Source of the DNA: Hyphobacterium sp. CCMP332
GTDB lineage: Bacteria > Pseudomonadota > Alphaproteobacteria > Caulobacterales > Maricaulaceae
Assembly: GCF_014323565.1 (NCBI RefSeq)
Contig: NZ_CP058669.1
Span: 1,639,501 to 1,703,500, forward strand
Direction: 5' to 3'
DNA: 64,000 nucleotides
This document shows positions 52,116 through 60,252 of this stretch, in pieces. Within the stretch, counting starts at the first letter, position 1. The number at the start of each line of letters is the position of its first letter. Under the pieces are notes generated by a model that had not been told where the DNA came from, did not search any database, and worked only from the letters and a program-made list of their open reading frames with translations. The position numbers and the translations under genes are program-made.

Positions 52116-53156
52116 TCAGACATCCACCCCGACGGCCTCACCCACACTCGCATAGCCATCTGCCTTCAACCGCTCGGCGAGGCCGCGATTGATGTCTGCC
52201 ACAAGGCCCGGCCCCTTATAGACCAGCGCCGAGTAGAGCTGCACCGCTGATGCCCCGGCGCGGATCTTGGCATAGGCGGTTGCCGCATCTTCTATGCCGC
52301 CGACACCGACCAGCGGCACCCTGCCGCCCAGCGTCTGTGCGAACGCCCTGAGCAATGCCGTCGAGCGTTCAAACAGCGGCCGCCCGGACAGGCCGCCGCC
52401 TTCCGCCCGGTCCGGCGAGGTCAGGCTTTCGGGGCGCTCGATCGTGGTGTTGGAGACAATCAGCGCATCGAGCCTGTGCTCGATCACACTGGCCGCGATA
52501 TCGGCGAGATCCTCCTCCTTCAGATCCGGCGCGACCTTCAGGAAAACCGGTGCCGCTCCTTTCGCCGCCATCACGCGCTTCAGGAGATCATCCAGCGCCG
52601 CCTTCGACTGCAACGCCCGCAGGCCCGGCGTATTGGGCGAGGAAATATTGACGGTGAAGAAATCTGCCAGCCCCTCCAGCGCTGTCAGCGAGGTGACATA
52701 ATCCGCGGCGCGGTCCTCGGCATCCTTGTTGGCGCCGAGATTGACCCCGACAATGCCCGGCCGGCCGAGACGCGCGGAAAGCCGCGCCTTCAGCGCCACC
52801 AGCCCGGCATTGTTGAACCCCATGCGGTTGATCACGGCCCGGTCTTGCGTCAGGCGGAAGACACGCGGCTTCGGATTACCGGCCTGCGGACGCGGCGTGA
52901 CGGCACCGCACTCGACAAAGCCGAAACCAAGGCCCAGCAGAGGATCAATGACCTCGCCATTCTTGTCATAGCCCGCCGCGAGCCCGACAGGATTGGGCAG
53001 GTCCAGCCCGGCAAGCTGCGTACGCAAGATCGGGTCGGGCACCGCAGGCGGCACCGGCACCAGCCCGGCCTTGAGCGCTTTCAGGCTGAGGCCATGCGCC
53101 ATTTCCGGCGGGAAGGCATGGAGTGCCTTTGTCCCGAGTTTCAGATAGCCGCTCAT
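52116..53156 (-). CDS. pyrD: Dihydroorotate dehydrogenase (quinone), class 2
   Basis: A 346-residue membrane-associated FMN enzyme oxidising dihydroorotate to orotate with quinone in pyrimidine synthesis. It has the class 2 N-terminal helix (KLGTKALHAFPPEMAHGLSLKALK), GLAAGYDKNGE, GAVTPRPQAGNPKPRVFRL, NRMGFNNAG, the catalytic Ser in NISSPNTPGLR and the FMN-binding end GVGGIEDAATAYAKIRAGASAVQLYSALVY. Its ATG overlaps the DUF952 stop by four bases. Confidence 0.96.
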   Translation of the reverse strand: MSGYLKLGTKALHAFPPEMAHGLSLKALKAGLVPVPPAVPDPILRTQLAGLDLPNPVGLAAGYDKNGEVIDPLLGLGFGFVECGAVTPRPQAGNPKPRVFRLTQDRAVINRMGFNNAGLVALKARLSARLGRPGIVGVNLGANKDAEDRAADYVTSLTALEGLADFFTVNISSPNTPGLRALQSKAALDDLLKRVMAAKGAAPVFLKVAPDLKEEDLADIAASVIEHRLDALIVSNTTIERPESLTSPDRAEGGGLSGRPLFERSTALLRAFAQTLGGRVPLVGVGGIEDAATAYAKIRAGASAVQLYSALVYKGPGLVADINRGLAERLKADGYASVGEAVGVDV

Positions 53157-53503
53157 GTCGACAGATCATCCGGCAGCATCCAGCCGCCCTCATCGCCCTT
53201 GCGCAACAGCCGCACCGTGCGTACGGCAATCATCGGCAGCTCATCATAGAGATGCGGGAAGAGATCGCCGCCGCGCGATTTCTCCCATTTCAGCTCCGCG
53301 CCGAAATGGCTGGCATCCACCTCGATCAGGGCGAGGCGTTCGAACTCCGTGAAATATTTCTCCAGCGTCCCCGGTAATTGGGTCGCGGTTGAAAGGTGAA
53401 TATACCCGTCCTCCACATCCACGCCGACGCCCTTGAAGACGCCCGCCGTCATGGCCTCGGCCCAGATTCGCGGATCGACCAGCTTGTAGATGGCGTTATT
53501 CAT
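53153..53503 (-). CDS. DUF952 family protein
   Basis: A 116-residue small cytosolic protein of DUF952 (distantly related to ADP-ribosyl-binding folds, function untested). Family text: IYKLVDPRIWAEAMTAGVFKG, DGYIHLSTATQLPGTLEKYF, ALIEVDASHFGAELKWEKSRGGDLFPHLYDELP. The ATG at 53503 with GGGGGA upstream is preferred over a TTG two codons earlier. First gene of a two-gene unit with pyrD; common synteny in Alphaproteobacteria. Confidence 0.88.
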   Translation of the reverse strand: MNNAIYKLVDPRIWAEAMTAGVFKGVGVDVEDGYIHLSTATQLPGTLEKYFTEFERLALIEVDASHFGAELKWEKSRGGDLFPHLYDELPMIAVRTVRLLRKGDEGGWMLPDDLST

Positions 53504-53532
53504 GCGCAATTCCCCCGGATTCCGATGCTTGC

Positions 53533-53586
53533 GGAAATAATTCCTTCTGTTATTCTATTTATAGTTGTGGTCAAGGAATATATTCC
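53533..53586. promoter_or_regulatory. Paired operators in the DUF952/S24-regulator divergent promoter
   Basis: GGAAATAATTCC (53533-53544) and GGAATATATTCC (53575-53586) share GGAA-N4-TTCC. Their spacing is 42 bp, about four DNA turns, suiting cooperative binding by dimers. The second extends to a 14-base perfect palindrome. The whole stretch is AT-rich, consistent with overlapping divergent promoters. Confidence 0.65.
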
Positions 53587-53607
53587 TGTAGTAAGGAGCG
53601 ACTCAGC

Positions 53608-54252
53608 TTGAGCGGAATAAACACCATGCTCACCCATAATCAAATCTGGAAGGGCGTTGACCTTCTGGCGGCCCGCGCAGGGCTGACCGCGTCTGCTCTG
53701 GCAAAACGGGCCGGCATGGATGCGACGACCTTCAACGTCTCCAAGCGCTATAGTCAGGATGGCACCCGCCCGCGCTGGCCGTCCACGGAAAGCATCGCCA
53801 AGGCGCTCGCCGCCGTCCGGGTGGATTTCGAGGAATTCGCCGCACTGGCCGCAGGCACCGCACAAACCCGTTCGGTCCCGCTGATCGGCTTTGCGCAGGC
53901 GGGCGCAGACGGATTCTTCGATGATGCCGGCTTTCCGGCCGGGCAGGGCTGGGAAGAGGTGATCTTTCCCGGCGTCGAGGATGCCCATGCCTATGCGCTG
54001 GAAATCTCCGGCGACTCCATGGTGCCCGTCTACCGCGCCGGGGACCGCGTCGTCGTTGCGCCGGGCGAAACGCCGCGCAAGGGTGACCGCGTGGTCGTGC
54101 GCACAGTCGGCGGCGAAGTCATGGCCAAGGAAGTCGCGCGCCTGTCCGGGGACGGGGTCAAATTGCTCTCCCTCAATCCAGACTATCCCGGCCGGATCCT
54201 CAAGACGTCCGAGATTGCCTGGATGGCCCGCATTGTCTGGGCCAGCCAGTAG
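53608..54252 (+). CDS. HTH regulator with S24 (LexA/CI-like) peptidase domain
   Basis: A 214-residue CI-like repressor. Residues ~10-75 form the HTH (IWKGVDLLAARAGLTASALAKRAGMDATTFN). Residues ~95-210 form a LexA/UmuD-type serine peptidase: ISGDSMVPVYRAGDRVVV (Ser137) and DRVVVRTVGGEVMAKEVARL (Lys174), with an Ala-Gly (FAQAGADGFF) where self-cleavage normally occurs. The TTG at 53608 has AAGGAG nine bases upstream; ATG 53626 is a possible alternative closer to typical homologue starts. Probably represses itself and the divergent DUF952-pyrD unit, but no target is proven. Confidence 0.88.
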   Translation: MSGINTMLTHNQIWKGVDLLAARAGLTASALAKRAGMDATTFNVSKRYSQDGTRPRWPSTESIAKALAAVRVDFEEFAALAAGTAQTRSVPLIGFAQAGADGFFDDAGFPAGQGWEEVIFPGVEDAHAYALEISGDSMVPVYRAGDRVVVAPGETPRKGDRVVVRTVGGEVMAKEVARLSGDGVKLLSLNPDYPGRILKTSEIAWMARIVWASQ

Positions 54253-54424
54253 TCCACGGACTTTATCCGGCAAGCCGGGAAGTCGGTCACATTCCGAACA
54301 TGATCGTGTCACTGAAATGTCGCCGAATCACTGGCGATAGGGACTTGCGCGTGGATCCAAATCGCGAAGCGGTGGTTTCAGGCGCGGTCGATGATGATGC
54401 CTCTTCATGAAAAGGAGCGAGGCC

Positions 54425-54781
54425 ATGTCCATTCTCCCCCGCATTTCTTCCGCCACAGCCCTGCACGGCATTTCCGTCGTCAGCCCGTCCGGCCGCAAGC
54501 TGGGCACGCTGGATGATGTGATTGTCGGTGTCACCACCGGCCGTGTCATGCACGCGACCATCCTGCTGGATGAGGCCAGCGAACTCGGCGAACAGCTCTA
54601 CGCCGTGCCGTGGGAAGCCCTCACCCTGGATATCGCCTATGACCGCTGCGTGTTGAACGTGCCGATCGAGACGCTGCGCGCCGCGCCGGCCTTTCCGACC
54701 CGCGATGCGGTCAATGATGCCGATCCGCGCCTGCGGCGCATGATCCACAATCATTTCGGCGAATACCGCCCGGCGGCCTGA
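54425..54781 (+). CDS. PRC-barrel domain protein
   Basis: A 118-residue protein with one PRC-barrel beta domain (GISVVSPSGRKLGTLDDVIVGVTTGRVMHATILLDE; QLYAVPWEALTLD). PRC-barrels stabilise RNA-processing factors or photosynthetic reaction centres; short stress-induced versions are frequent in Alphaproteobacteria. AAGGAG sits about eight bases before the ATG. The preceding 170 bases hold no other gene. Confidence 0.87.
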   Translation: MSILPRISSATALHGISVVSPSGRKLGTLDDVIVGVTTGRVMHATILLDEASELGEQLYAVPWEALTLDIAYDRCVLNVPIETLRAAPAFPTRDAVNDADPRLRRMIHNHFGEYRPAA

Positions 54782-54793
54782 GCCGCCGGACGC

Positions 54794-55012
54794 TCAATCC
54801 TTCGGGTATTGAAACGCTTCTTCCAGAGGCACGCCGAAGACGGCTGCAATCTGGAAGGCGACCTCCAGCGACGGGGAATATTTCCCCTGCTCGATGGCGA
54901 TGATGGTCTGGCGCGTCACGCCGACCTTCGTCGCCAGCTCCGCCTGCGTCATCTCCTGTGAGTGAAACCGCAATTCGCGCAGCCGATTGGTGATGCGGGT
55001 GGGTTTGCCCAT
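54794..55012 (-). CDS. Small XRE-family HTH regulator
   Basis: A 72-residue Cro/CI-type protein that is nearly all [63 protein letters not shown]. This compact type (YozG/Xre-like) is common next to small membrane genes. It follows two tandem membrane paralogues by two bases in the same direction. A second such module is at 59351-60228. Confidence 0.9.
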   Translation of the reverse strand: MGKPTRITNRLRELRFHSQEMTQAELATKVGVTRQTIIAIEQGKYSPSLEVAFQIAAVFGVPLEEAFQYPKD

Positions 55013-55014
55013 GG

Positions 55015-55434
55015 CTACACTCCCCGCCGGTAATCGATCAGTTTGGACACCGCCTTGACCAGTTCCGACACGACCAGCCCGGCCAGCGCACCATGGGCGA
55101 TCCAGAAGACCGATGCCCCGGTCATGGCCAGACCCATCGTGGAGAACAGCGCCACCGTCATCAGGAATCCACCGCGCTGATCGCCGCGCAGCTCGATCAG
55201 CCGGTCGCGTTCATCGGCGGCATCGGCATCCTTCGGCGACAGGATGGCGATCACGATATGCGCAACAATGCTGAGGACCACCATCACCACGACGGCGCCA
55301 AACAGGCGGACATTATCGACCACCGGTGGCGTCTCCGCCCCTAGGGCCTCGCCCAGCGTCGTCGCGAAATACCAGCCATAGACGATGACCGTCGCCGCCA
55401 GCAGCACCCAGGTACTCTTTTCCCGAAAACTCAT
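55015..55434 (-). CDS. Four-helix membrane protein, paralogue 2 of XRE module 1
   Basis: A 139-residue inner-membrane protein. Helices at ~8-28, ~40-62, ~85-105 and ~110-130; a charged loop [16 protein letters not shown] joins helices 2 and 3, and the end [16 protein letters not shown] is conserved with its neighbour. The ATG at 55434 follows the paralogue stop by two bases. Function unknown. Confidence 0.8.
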   Translation of the reverse strand: MSFREKSTWVLLAATVIVYGWYFATTLGEALGAETPPVVDNVRLFGAVVVMVVLSIVAHIVIAILSPKDADAADERDRLIELRGDQRGGFLMTVALFSTMGLAMTGASVFWIAHGALAGLVVSELVKAVSKLIDYRRGV

Positions 55435-55436
55435 GT

Positions 55437-55874
55437 CTACACTCCCCGCCGATAATCGATCAGCTTGGAAACGGCCTTGACGATTTCGGCCGCCACCAGC
55501 CCCCCCAGAATCGTGTTGACGATCCAGAAATGCGGCGTCGCGATCATCGCCAGCCCCATCGCGCAAACCGCAAAGACCCCCATGACAAATCCGCCCCGTT
55601 GGTCGCCGCGCATCTCGATGAGCTTGTCGCGCTCATCCTCGCTGCCCGCTTCCTTGTGGTTCAACAAAGCGATCACGATGTGACCGAAAATGGCAATCGT
55701 GACCAGAGCGCCAACGGTGACGAGGATAAGACCGTTGCTCATCAGCAGCCCAATCTCCGTATTGAGCTCACCATCCGTCATCACAGGCGAACCCAGCACC
55801 AGCGCGAAATAGCCCCCGTAAACCAGCACAATAGCGCCCAGCATCAGCGCATTGCTCTTTTCTTGAAAACTCAT
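55437..55874 (-). CDS. Four-helix membrane protein, paralogue 1 of XRE module 1
   Basis: A 145-residue protein sharing MSF(Q/R)EKS, the [17 protein letters not shown] loop and [16 protein letters not shown] with the next gene, so a tandem duplication is clear. Even the DNA at both 3' ends is nearly identical (55015-55050 and 55437-55472). The start at 55874 lies in a GACATG context; GAGG is upstream. First gene of the operon. Confidence 0.8.
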   Translation of the reverse strand: MSFQEKSNALMLGAIVLVYGGYFALVLGSPVMTDGELNTEIGLLMSNGLILVTVGALVTIAIFGHIVIALLNHKEAGSEDERDKLIEMRGDQRGGFVMGVFAVCAMGLAMIATPHFWIVNTILGGLVAAEIVKAVSKLIDYRRGV

Positions 55875-55948
55875 GTCAAACCTCATCGACCTAGTGTTAG
55901 TTATTTTTGACATGAGTGGATGTAAGAAATCGCGGACTTGATGTCAAA
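55873..55948 (-). promoter_or_regulatory. Operator cluster of XRE module 1
   Basis: Three copies of TTTGACAT or its complement ATGTCAAA: 55873-55880 (over the start codon), 55906-55913 and 55941-55948. The outer two form an inverted pair with the middle one. They are likely bound by the XRE protein encoded at the operon end. Confidence 0.5.
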
Positions 55949-55972
55949 TATAATCGACATAACACATGACAG

Positions 55973-56001
55973 TTGACAATAACAGTTGTTAAGTGTTTAT
56001 T
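55973..56001 (+). promoter_or_regulatory. Promoter and operator of the vapBC-like operon
   Basis: TTGACA (55973-55978), 17-base spacer, TTTATT (55996-56001) match a sigma-70 promoter. The spacer has the inverted repeat TAACA-GT-TGTTA (55980-55991), a natural position for antitoxin autorepression. Confidence 0.55.
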
Positions 56002-56029
56002 GGCCCTCGCTCATAGGTGGAGAAAATCG

Positions 56030-56557
56030 ATGTCCAAATACGCGATTCTGACCAACGCATTGCGCCGCCGCCCGGGATCGCATTGGCGAGTGACTTTTGA
56101 AGAGCTGGAGCAAATCCTGAAGAAGCCGCTTCCAAAGAGCGCCTATAGCTATCCGGCCTGGTGGAGCAATAATCCGTCCAACAATACGATGACGCCGGCA
56201 TGGTTGACGGCGGGCTGGAAAACCGCCGAGGTCGATGTGCCAGGCCGCAAAGTGACCTTCCGCAAATCAGAAAATACACCGCCCCTGCCACCCAGTGTAA
56301 ATGAGCCGGCGGCCCAGGCTCTGACGCCGGGCATACAGGTCGCATTGGCACCATCCGAGATCGAAAGCTTGAACATGATTGCGGTCGCATCTGGTGAGAC
56401 CATCGACGAAGCCGCCACCCGCCTGCTGCAACAGGCAATCGCCATGGCCGCGCCGGCCGTTCGCGCAGAGCGGGCGCGCAAGGCCATTGAATCGCGCTCG
56501 GATCTACCAGAGATCGATCTCGCAGAAATCCTCGAACAATCGCGGGATATGCATTGA
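56030..56557 (+). CDS. DUF7662-like/VapB-type antitoxin fusion
   Basis: A 175-residue protein starting at 56030 (GGTGGAG upstream). The first ~80 residues resemble DUF7662 (YAILTNALRRRPGSHWRVTFEELEQIL, LPKSAYSYPAWWSNNP, TPAWLTAGWKTAEVDVPGRKVTFRK), a small domain often in nuclease- or defence-linked genes. The last ~60 residues look like a VapB-type ribbon-helix-helix plus toxin-binding tail (IQVALAPSEIESLNMIAVASGETIDEAATRLL; DLPEIDLAEILEQSRDMH). The stop overlaps the PIN toxin start. Fusion of DUF7662 to a VapB-like tail is unusual. Confidence 0.75.
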   Translation: MSKYAILTNALRRRPGSHWRVTFEELEQILKKPLPKSAYSYPAWWSNNPSNNTMTPAWLTAGWKTAEVDVPGRKVTFRKSENTPPLPPSVNEPAAQALTPGIQVALAPSEIESLNMIAVASGETIDEAATRLLQQAIAMAAPAVRAERARKAIESRSDLPEIDLAEILEQSRDMH

Positions 56558-56967
56558 TGCCGATCATTGACGCTAATGTCGCGCTCGCATGGTCGATTCG
56601 TTTGCCGAATTCTCCAGCTGCGCTTTCTCTGTTAACGCAGCCGGGAAAACTGGAAGCCCCGGACCTTCTGGCGCACGAGGTCACGAACGCCGTTTGGGTA
56701 ATGATTCATCGCGGACTGTTTGCGGCAGAGCGCGGCCGGGCCATTTGTGTAGACGCGCTCAGCCCTGTCACTTTGTTGAACGACGACCAGACGCTTGCCG
56801 CCCGGGCACTGGAGATTGCGGTCCAGCTGGATCATCCAGCTTACGATTGCTTTTACATCGCGGCGGCCGAGGCGCAAGATACCGTATTCATCACCGCTGA
56901 CCGCCGCCTGCTCGCGAAACTTCCGGGCAGTTCCTACGCCGATCGCGTGATCGAGCTCGGCCGTTAA
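56557..56967 (+). CDS. vapC: VapC-like PIN domain toxin
   Basis: A 136-residue PIN-domain ribonuclease. The acidic active site is present: Asp in IIDANVALAWS, Glu in LLAHEVTNAVW, Asp in HPAYDCFYIAAAEA, and Asp in FITADRRL. VapC toxins cut tRNA or rRNA; VapB blocks them. The ATG overlaps the antitoxin stop by one base (TGATG), a classic TA arrangement. Confidence 0.9.
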   Translation: MPIIDANVALAWSIRLPNSPAALSLLTQPGKLEAPDLLAHEVTNAVWVMIHRGLFAAERGRAICVDALSPVTLLNDDQTLAARALEIAVQLDHPAYDCFYIAAAEAQDTVFITADRRLLAKLPGSSYADRVIELGR

Positions 56968-58550
56968 CCCTTAGCCACCAATTCCCCGGCCAGCCCACGC
57001 TCTATGAGCGCAATCGTTTCCGGAATGCCATAGATCGCCACAAAACCGCCAAAGCGTGGCCCCTGTGACTGCCCCAGCAGGACTTCGTAAAGTCCCTTGA
57101 ACCAGTCGCGCAGATTGTCAAACGGCTGCGCCTTGCCTGCGGAATAGACCTCGTTCTGTATGGTCTCGCCATCGCGCAGATCCGGGTCCAGCGCCTTGAA
57201 GCGTGCGATCAGATCGAGCATCGCCGCACGCTCCAGATCGGTCGGCGCGCGATAGGTCTTCGCCGGGGCGACGAAATCCTCGTAATAGCGCACCGCGTAA
57301 CCGGCGGCTGCATCGAGATCGGGATGCGTCTCCGCACTCGCCTCGGGCGCATAGCGGCGGATGAAGCCCCACAGCGTCTCCTTGTCATGCGCGGCAGACA
57401 CCGAGGCAAGGTTGAGCAGCATCGAGAACGGCACCACCATCCGGCTCTCGGGCACGTCACCGTTATGGATGTGATGCACCGGGTTGTTGAGCCGCTGCGT
57501 GATGTCCTGCCCGGCATAGGCGCGCAATTGCTGGTGATACTCGTCCACCGCCTTGGGGATCACGTCGAAATAGAGCCGCTTCGCGGTCTTGGGCTTTGAT
57601 ACATGAAATAGCTGAGGCTCTCGGTTGAGGCATAGCTCAGCCATTCGTCGATCGAGATTCCGTTGCCACTCGACTTGGAGATCTTCTGCCCGTTTTCGTC
57701 AAGAAACAGCTCATAGGTGAAATGCTCGGGCGGCGCGTTCGCCAAGCGCCCGGCAGATGCCGTCATAGATCGGCGCATTGGTCTGATGGTCCTTGCCGAA
57801 CATTTCAAAATCAACGCCCAGAGCCGCCCAGCGCATGCCGAAATCCGGCTTCCATTGCAGTTTCACATTGCCGCCGGTGACGGGGATTGTGACATCCTCA
57901 CCGTCTTCATCGGTGAAGGTGATCGTACCGTCGGCGACATTGCGCGCCTTGGTCGGCACATAGAGCACATGGCCGGTCTTTGGCGAGATCGGCAGGAAGG
58001 GCGAATAGGTCGCCTGACGTTCCGCGCCCAGAGTGGGCAGCATCACCTTCATGATGTCGTCGTATTTTTCCAGCGCCCGCAGGAGCACCGCGTCAAACGC
58101 GCCGGAGCGGTATTGCTCGGTCGCCGACAGGAATTCATAGTCAAAGCCGAACCCGTCGAGAAAGGCGCGCAGGCGCGCATTATTGTGCTGGGCAAAGCCT
58201 TCATGCGTTCCGAACGGATCGGGCACATCGGTCAGCGGCTTTTGCAGATATTGCTCCAGCAATTCACGTTGCGGCACATTGCCGGGCACCTTGCGCATCC
58301 CGTCCATGTCGTCGGAAAAGCAGATCAGCCGGGTCTTGATTTTATCGTCGGTCAGAACGCGAAATGCATGGCGCACCATGGAGGTGCGGGCGACCTCTCC
58401 AAACGTGCCCATGTGCGGAAGTCCGGACGGGCCATAGCCGGTCTCGAAAATCACCTCGTCCTTGCCGGTTTTCTCGACCCGTTTGAGAATCTCCCGCGCG
58501 AGCTCGAACGGCCAGGCTTTGGCGTTGGCGGCGGCTTGGGACAGGGACAT
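56964..58550 (-). CDS. lysS: Class I lysyl-tRNA synthetase, with two compensating frameshifts
   Basis: Attaches lysine to tRNA-Lys (archaeal/alphaproteobacterial class I type). The HIGH-like motif is [11 protein letters not shown] and the KMSKS motif is KISKSSGN. About 529 codons, the normal length. An extra G near 57745 (in CGCCGCCCGAG; expected ERAPEHF) moves the frame, and a missing A near 57598 (CAAAGCCC instead of CAAAAGCCC; expected YQKPKTAK) restores it. The ~48 codons between still encode the conserved KISKSSGN block in the shifted frame, so the protein sequence is intact once corrected. An essential gene with two indels in repetitive runs points to sequence error. Confidence 0.9.
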
Positions 58551-58642
58551 GGGATCGGCTTTCTTCGCAAAGGGTCAACAGGCCCCGCGAGTTAGGCCGC
58601 AGGCGCGTTTTCGTCAATGGCGGGGGCAGAATTGGGTACGTT

Positions 58643-58757
58643 CTCCCCCTGCTTGCGAGAGGAGGAAAACCGCCCCCGCTCAATCGTCATCCCTCTCCCT
58701 CGAGGGAGAGGCAGAGAATGCGAGCCTTGCAAGGGCGAGTATTCGAGAGTGAGGGGG
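58643..58757. repeat. Composite family A/B repeat
   Basis: Starts with CTCCCCCTGCTTGCGAGAGG (family A left part), then the palindromic core CCCTCTCCCTCGAGGGAGAG (58691-58710), then GAATGCGAGCCTTGC...GCGAGTATTCGAG and GTGAGGGGG. It lies between convergent-free gene ends: upstream of lysS and directly at the stop of the ABA4-like gene. Confidence 0.75.
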
Positions 58758-58758
58758 A

Positions 58759-59208
58759 TCACCCCCCCTCCACCAGAGACCAGCCGCCCTTGCCGGAGAA
58801 TTTGCGGATCAGGAGATAGATTGCCAGACCGATGGGCCCGAACATGAGCGTGAAAAAGAGCGGGGGCAGAACGATCCATTTGTTGAGACCGACGCGCAGC
58901 GCATCGCGGGCAATCCAGGCGCCGACAAACAGATCAAAGACGAGATAATGCGTCCAGCCGGTGAGCACGCCGACCGGGTGCGAGAACAGCGCCAGCACGC
59001 CCGCCAGCGAGGACATCCCCGCCTCCGGATCGGACTGGCCAAAGAAGATCCCGGCCGACAGGAAAGCCAGATAGATCGCCGCCAGAATGAGCGGATAGAA
59101 GGCCGCATGTACGATCCGCCGCGTCCAAACCCACCCGGGGGCGATGGCCAGCAACAACCAGGCCGGCGCGATGAGAAAATGAAGGGCGGTGTAATAGGTC
59201 TCGAACAT
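58759..59208 (-). CDS. ABA4-like family membrane protein
   Basis: A 149-residue protein with four membrane helices and the ABA4-like (DUF4281) signature GWTHYLVFDLFVGAWIARDA followed by FFTLMFGPIGLAIYLLIR. The plant relative is needed for neoxanthin synthesis; the bacterial role is unknown, maybe carotenoid-linked. The ATG at 59208 (MFETYYTALH) has GGGAG upstream. The last residues (LVEGG) abut a family B repeat. Confidence 0.85.
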   Translation of the reverse strand: MFETYYTALHFLIAPAWLLLAIAPGWVWTRRIVHAAFYPLILAAIYLAFLSAGIFFGQSDPEAGMSSLAGVLALFSHPVGVLTGWTHYLVFDLFVGAWIARDALRVGLNKWIVLPPLFFTLMFGPIGLAIYLLIRKFSGKGGWSLVEGG

Positions 59209-59350
59209 GAGGCGCTCCCGTTTGGGCGGGATGCTAGCGCGGTGAGACAAGGATGGAAGGCGATATTTCCGTTAGCCCGTCAATCAGCGGCGACAGTATC
59301 CGGCCGATGAGATCGCCCGCGTCCCGGAGGCGCCATCGCCGGACACCGGC

Positions 59351-59545
59351 TCAGATCTGGTCGTCAAAAATCTGCTCGATCGGTTCTCCGAACAGGCGGG
59401 CAATCCGGAAGGCCAGCGGCAGGGAGGGATCATACTTGCCATTCTCTATGGAGATGATGGTCTGGCGCGACACGCCCAGCCTGTCGCCAAGTGCCTGTTG
59501 GCTCAACTCTTTCTCTCCGCGCAATTCCCGCACCCGGTTCTTCAT
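59351..59545 (-). CDS. Small XRE-family HTH regulator (module 2)
   Basis: A 64-residue Cro/CI-type regulator: RVRELRGEKELSQQALGDRLGVSRQTIISIENGKYDPSLPLAFRIARLFGEPIEQIFDDQI, very similar in design to the one at 54794. It overlaps the upstream membrane gene by four bases (coupled translation). Operator dyads at 60253-60298 upstream of the operon are its likely target. Confidence 0.92.
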   Translation of the reverse strand: MKNRVRELRGEKELSQQALGDRLGVSRQTIISIENGKYDPSLPLAFRIARLFGEPIEQIFDDQI

Positions 59546-59976
59546 TCGTAACGCCGCTTCACGATATGCAACGAGATATAGTAGGCGGCGATTCCAAGCG
59601 GCATGGCCATGGTCCCGACAACCGCAATCAATTGCCCCGGCAGGTTTTCCGTATTCCACAGCTCCAGCGACATGCCGGAAATGGTGAGGAGCGTTGCCAC
59701 AGACCCGAAACCCATTGCCAGCGCGGTGACATGGATTCGCTGCTGCAACTCATCGAGCTGGCGTATCAGGTGAACGAATTCATAGAGCAGCCACACAAGG
59801 GCGAGAACACCGCCATAGCCCGCGATCAGGACCAGAAGATGACTGGCCCCTCCGGATTCTGCGATCTGCGATCCCAGATAAAGCGGCAGAAAAAGCAGAC
59901 CACCCGTCAGCGACCGCCATTTATAGCGCCGCCGGGCGGCCGGCGGGGCCGAACTGGCTTCAGGCATCAGATCCAT
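59542..59976 (-). CDS. Four-helix membrane protein of XRE module 2
   Basis: A 144-residue inner-membrane protein: helices ~25-42, ~48-70 (LLVLIAGYGGVLALVWLLYEFV), ~85-105 and ~112-135, with the charged loop HLIRQLDELQQRIHVTA between helices 2 and 3. The layout (charged loop, four helices, XRE partner) parallels module 1, though sequence identity is low. Function unknown. Confidence 0.8.
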   Translation of the reverse strand: MDLMPEASSAPPAARRRYKWRSLTGGLLFLPLYLGSQIAESGGASHLLVLIAGYGGVLALVWLLYEFVHLIRQLDELQQRIHVTALAMGFGSVATLLTISGMSLELWNTENLPGQLIAVVGTMAMPLGIAAYYISLHIVKRRYE

Positions 59977-59985
59977 GACGGGCTC

Positions 59986-60228
59986 CTAACGCGACATTTG
60001 ACCGAAGAACCGGTTCCACAGTTTTTGCCGATTCGCGAACACCGCCCATCCGCCAATGATGGCGAGTATCCAGAACAGGGCCTCCGTCGCCAGCGCCGCA
60101 ATCGTCACCGCGACCACGAAGGCGGTCGTCGAGTCCATCGAGACGTGGACCACCGCGACACCCAGCCACGCAAATACAAACATCACCACACTGCCTCCGA
60201 TGATCAGGCGCCGGATCAAACCGCTCAT
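59986..60228 (-). CDS. Small two-helix membrane protein of XRE module 2
   Basis: An 80-residue protein with two hydrophobic helices (LIIGGSVVMFVFAWLGVAVVHV; TAFVVAVTIAALATEALFWILAIIGGWAVF) and a basic end NRQKLWNRFFGQMSR. It is the first gene of the operon and is nine bases upstream of the next. No family recognised. Confidence 0.72.
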   Translation of the reverse strand: MSGLIRRLIIGGSVVMFVFAWLGVAVVHVSMDSTTAFVVAVTIAALATEALFWILAIIGGWAVFANRQKLWNRFFGQMSR

Positions 60229-60252
60229 TTGTCACGCTCCATTGTTAAGCTC

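Noticed and set aside
53608-54252. LexA itself
   Set aside because: The HTH is CI/XRE-like and differs from the LexA N-terminal winged helix; only the S24 domain is shared.
57560-58550. Programmed frameshifting in lysS
   Set aside because: The two indels lie in ordinary runs with no slippery heptamer or clear downstream structure; sequence error is the simpler explanation.
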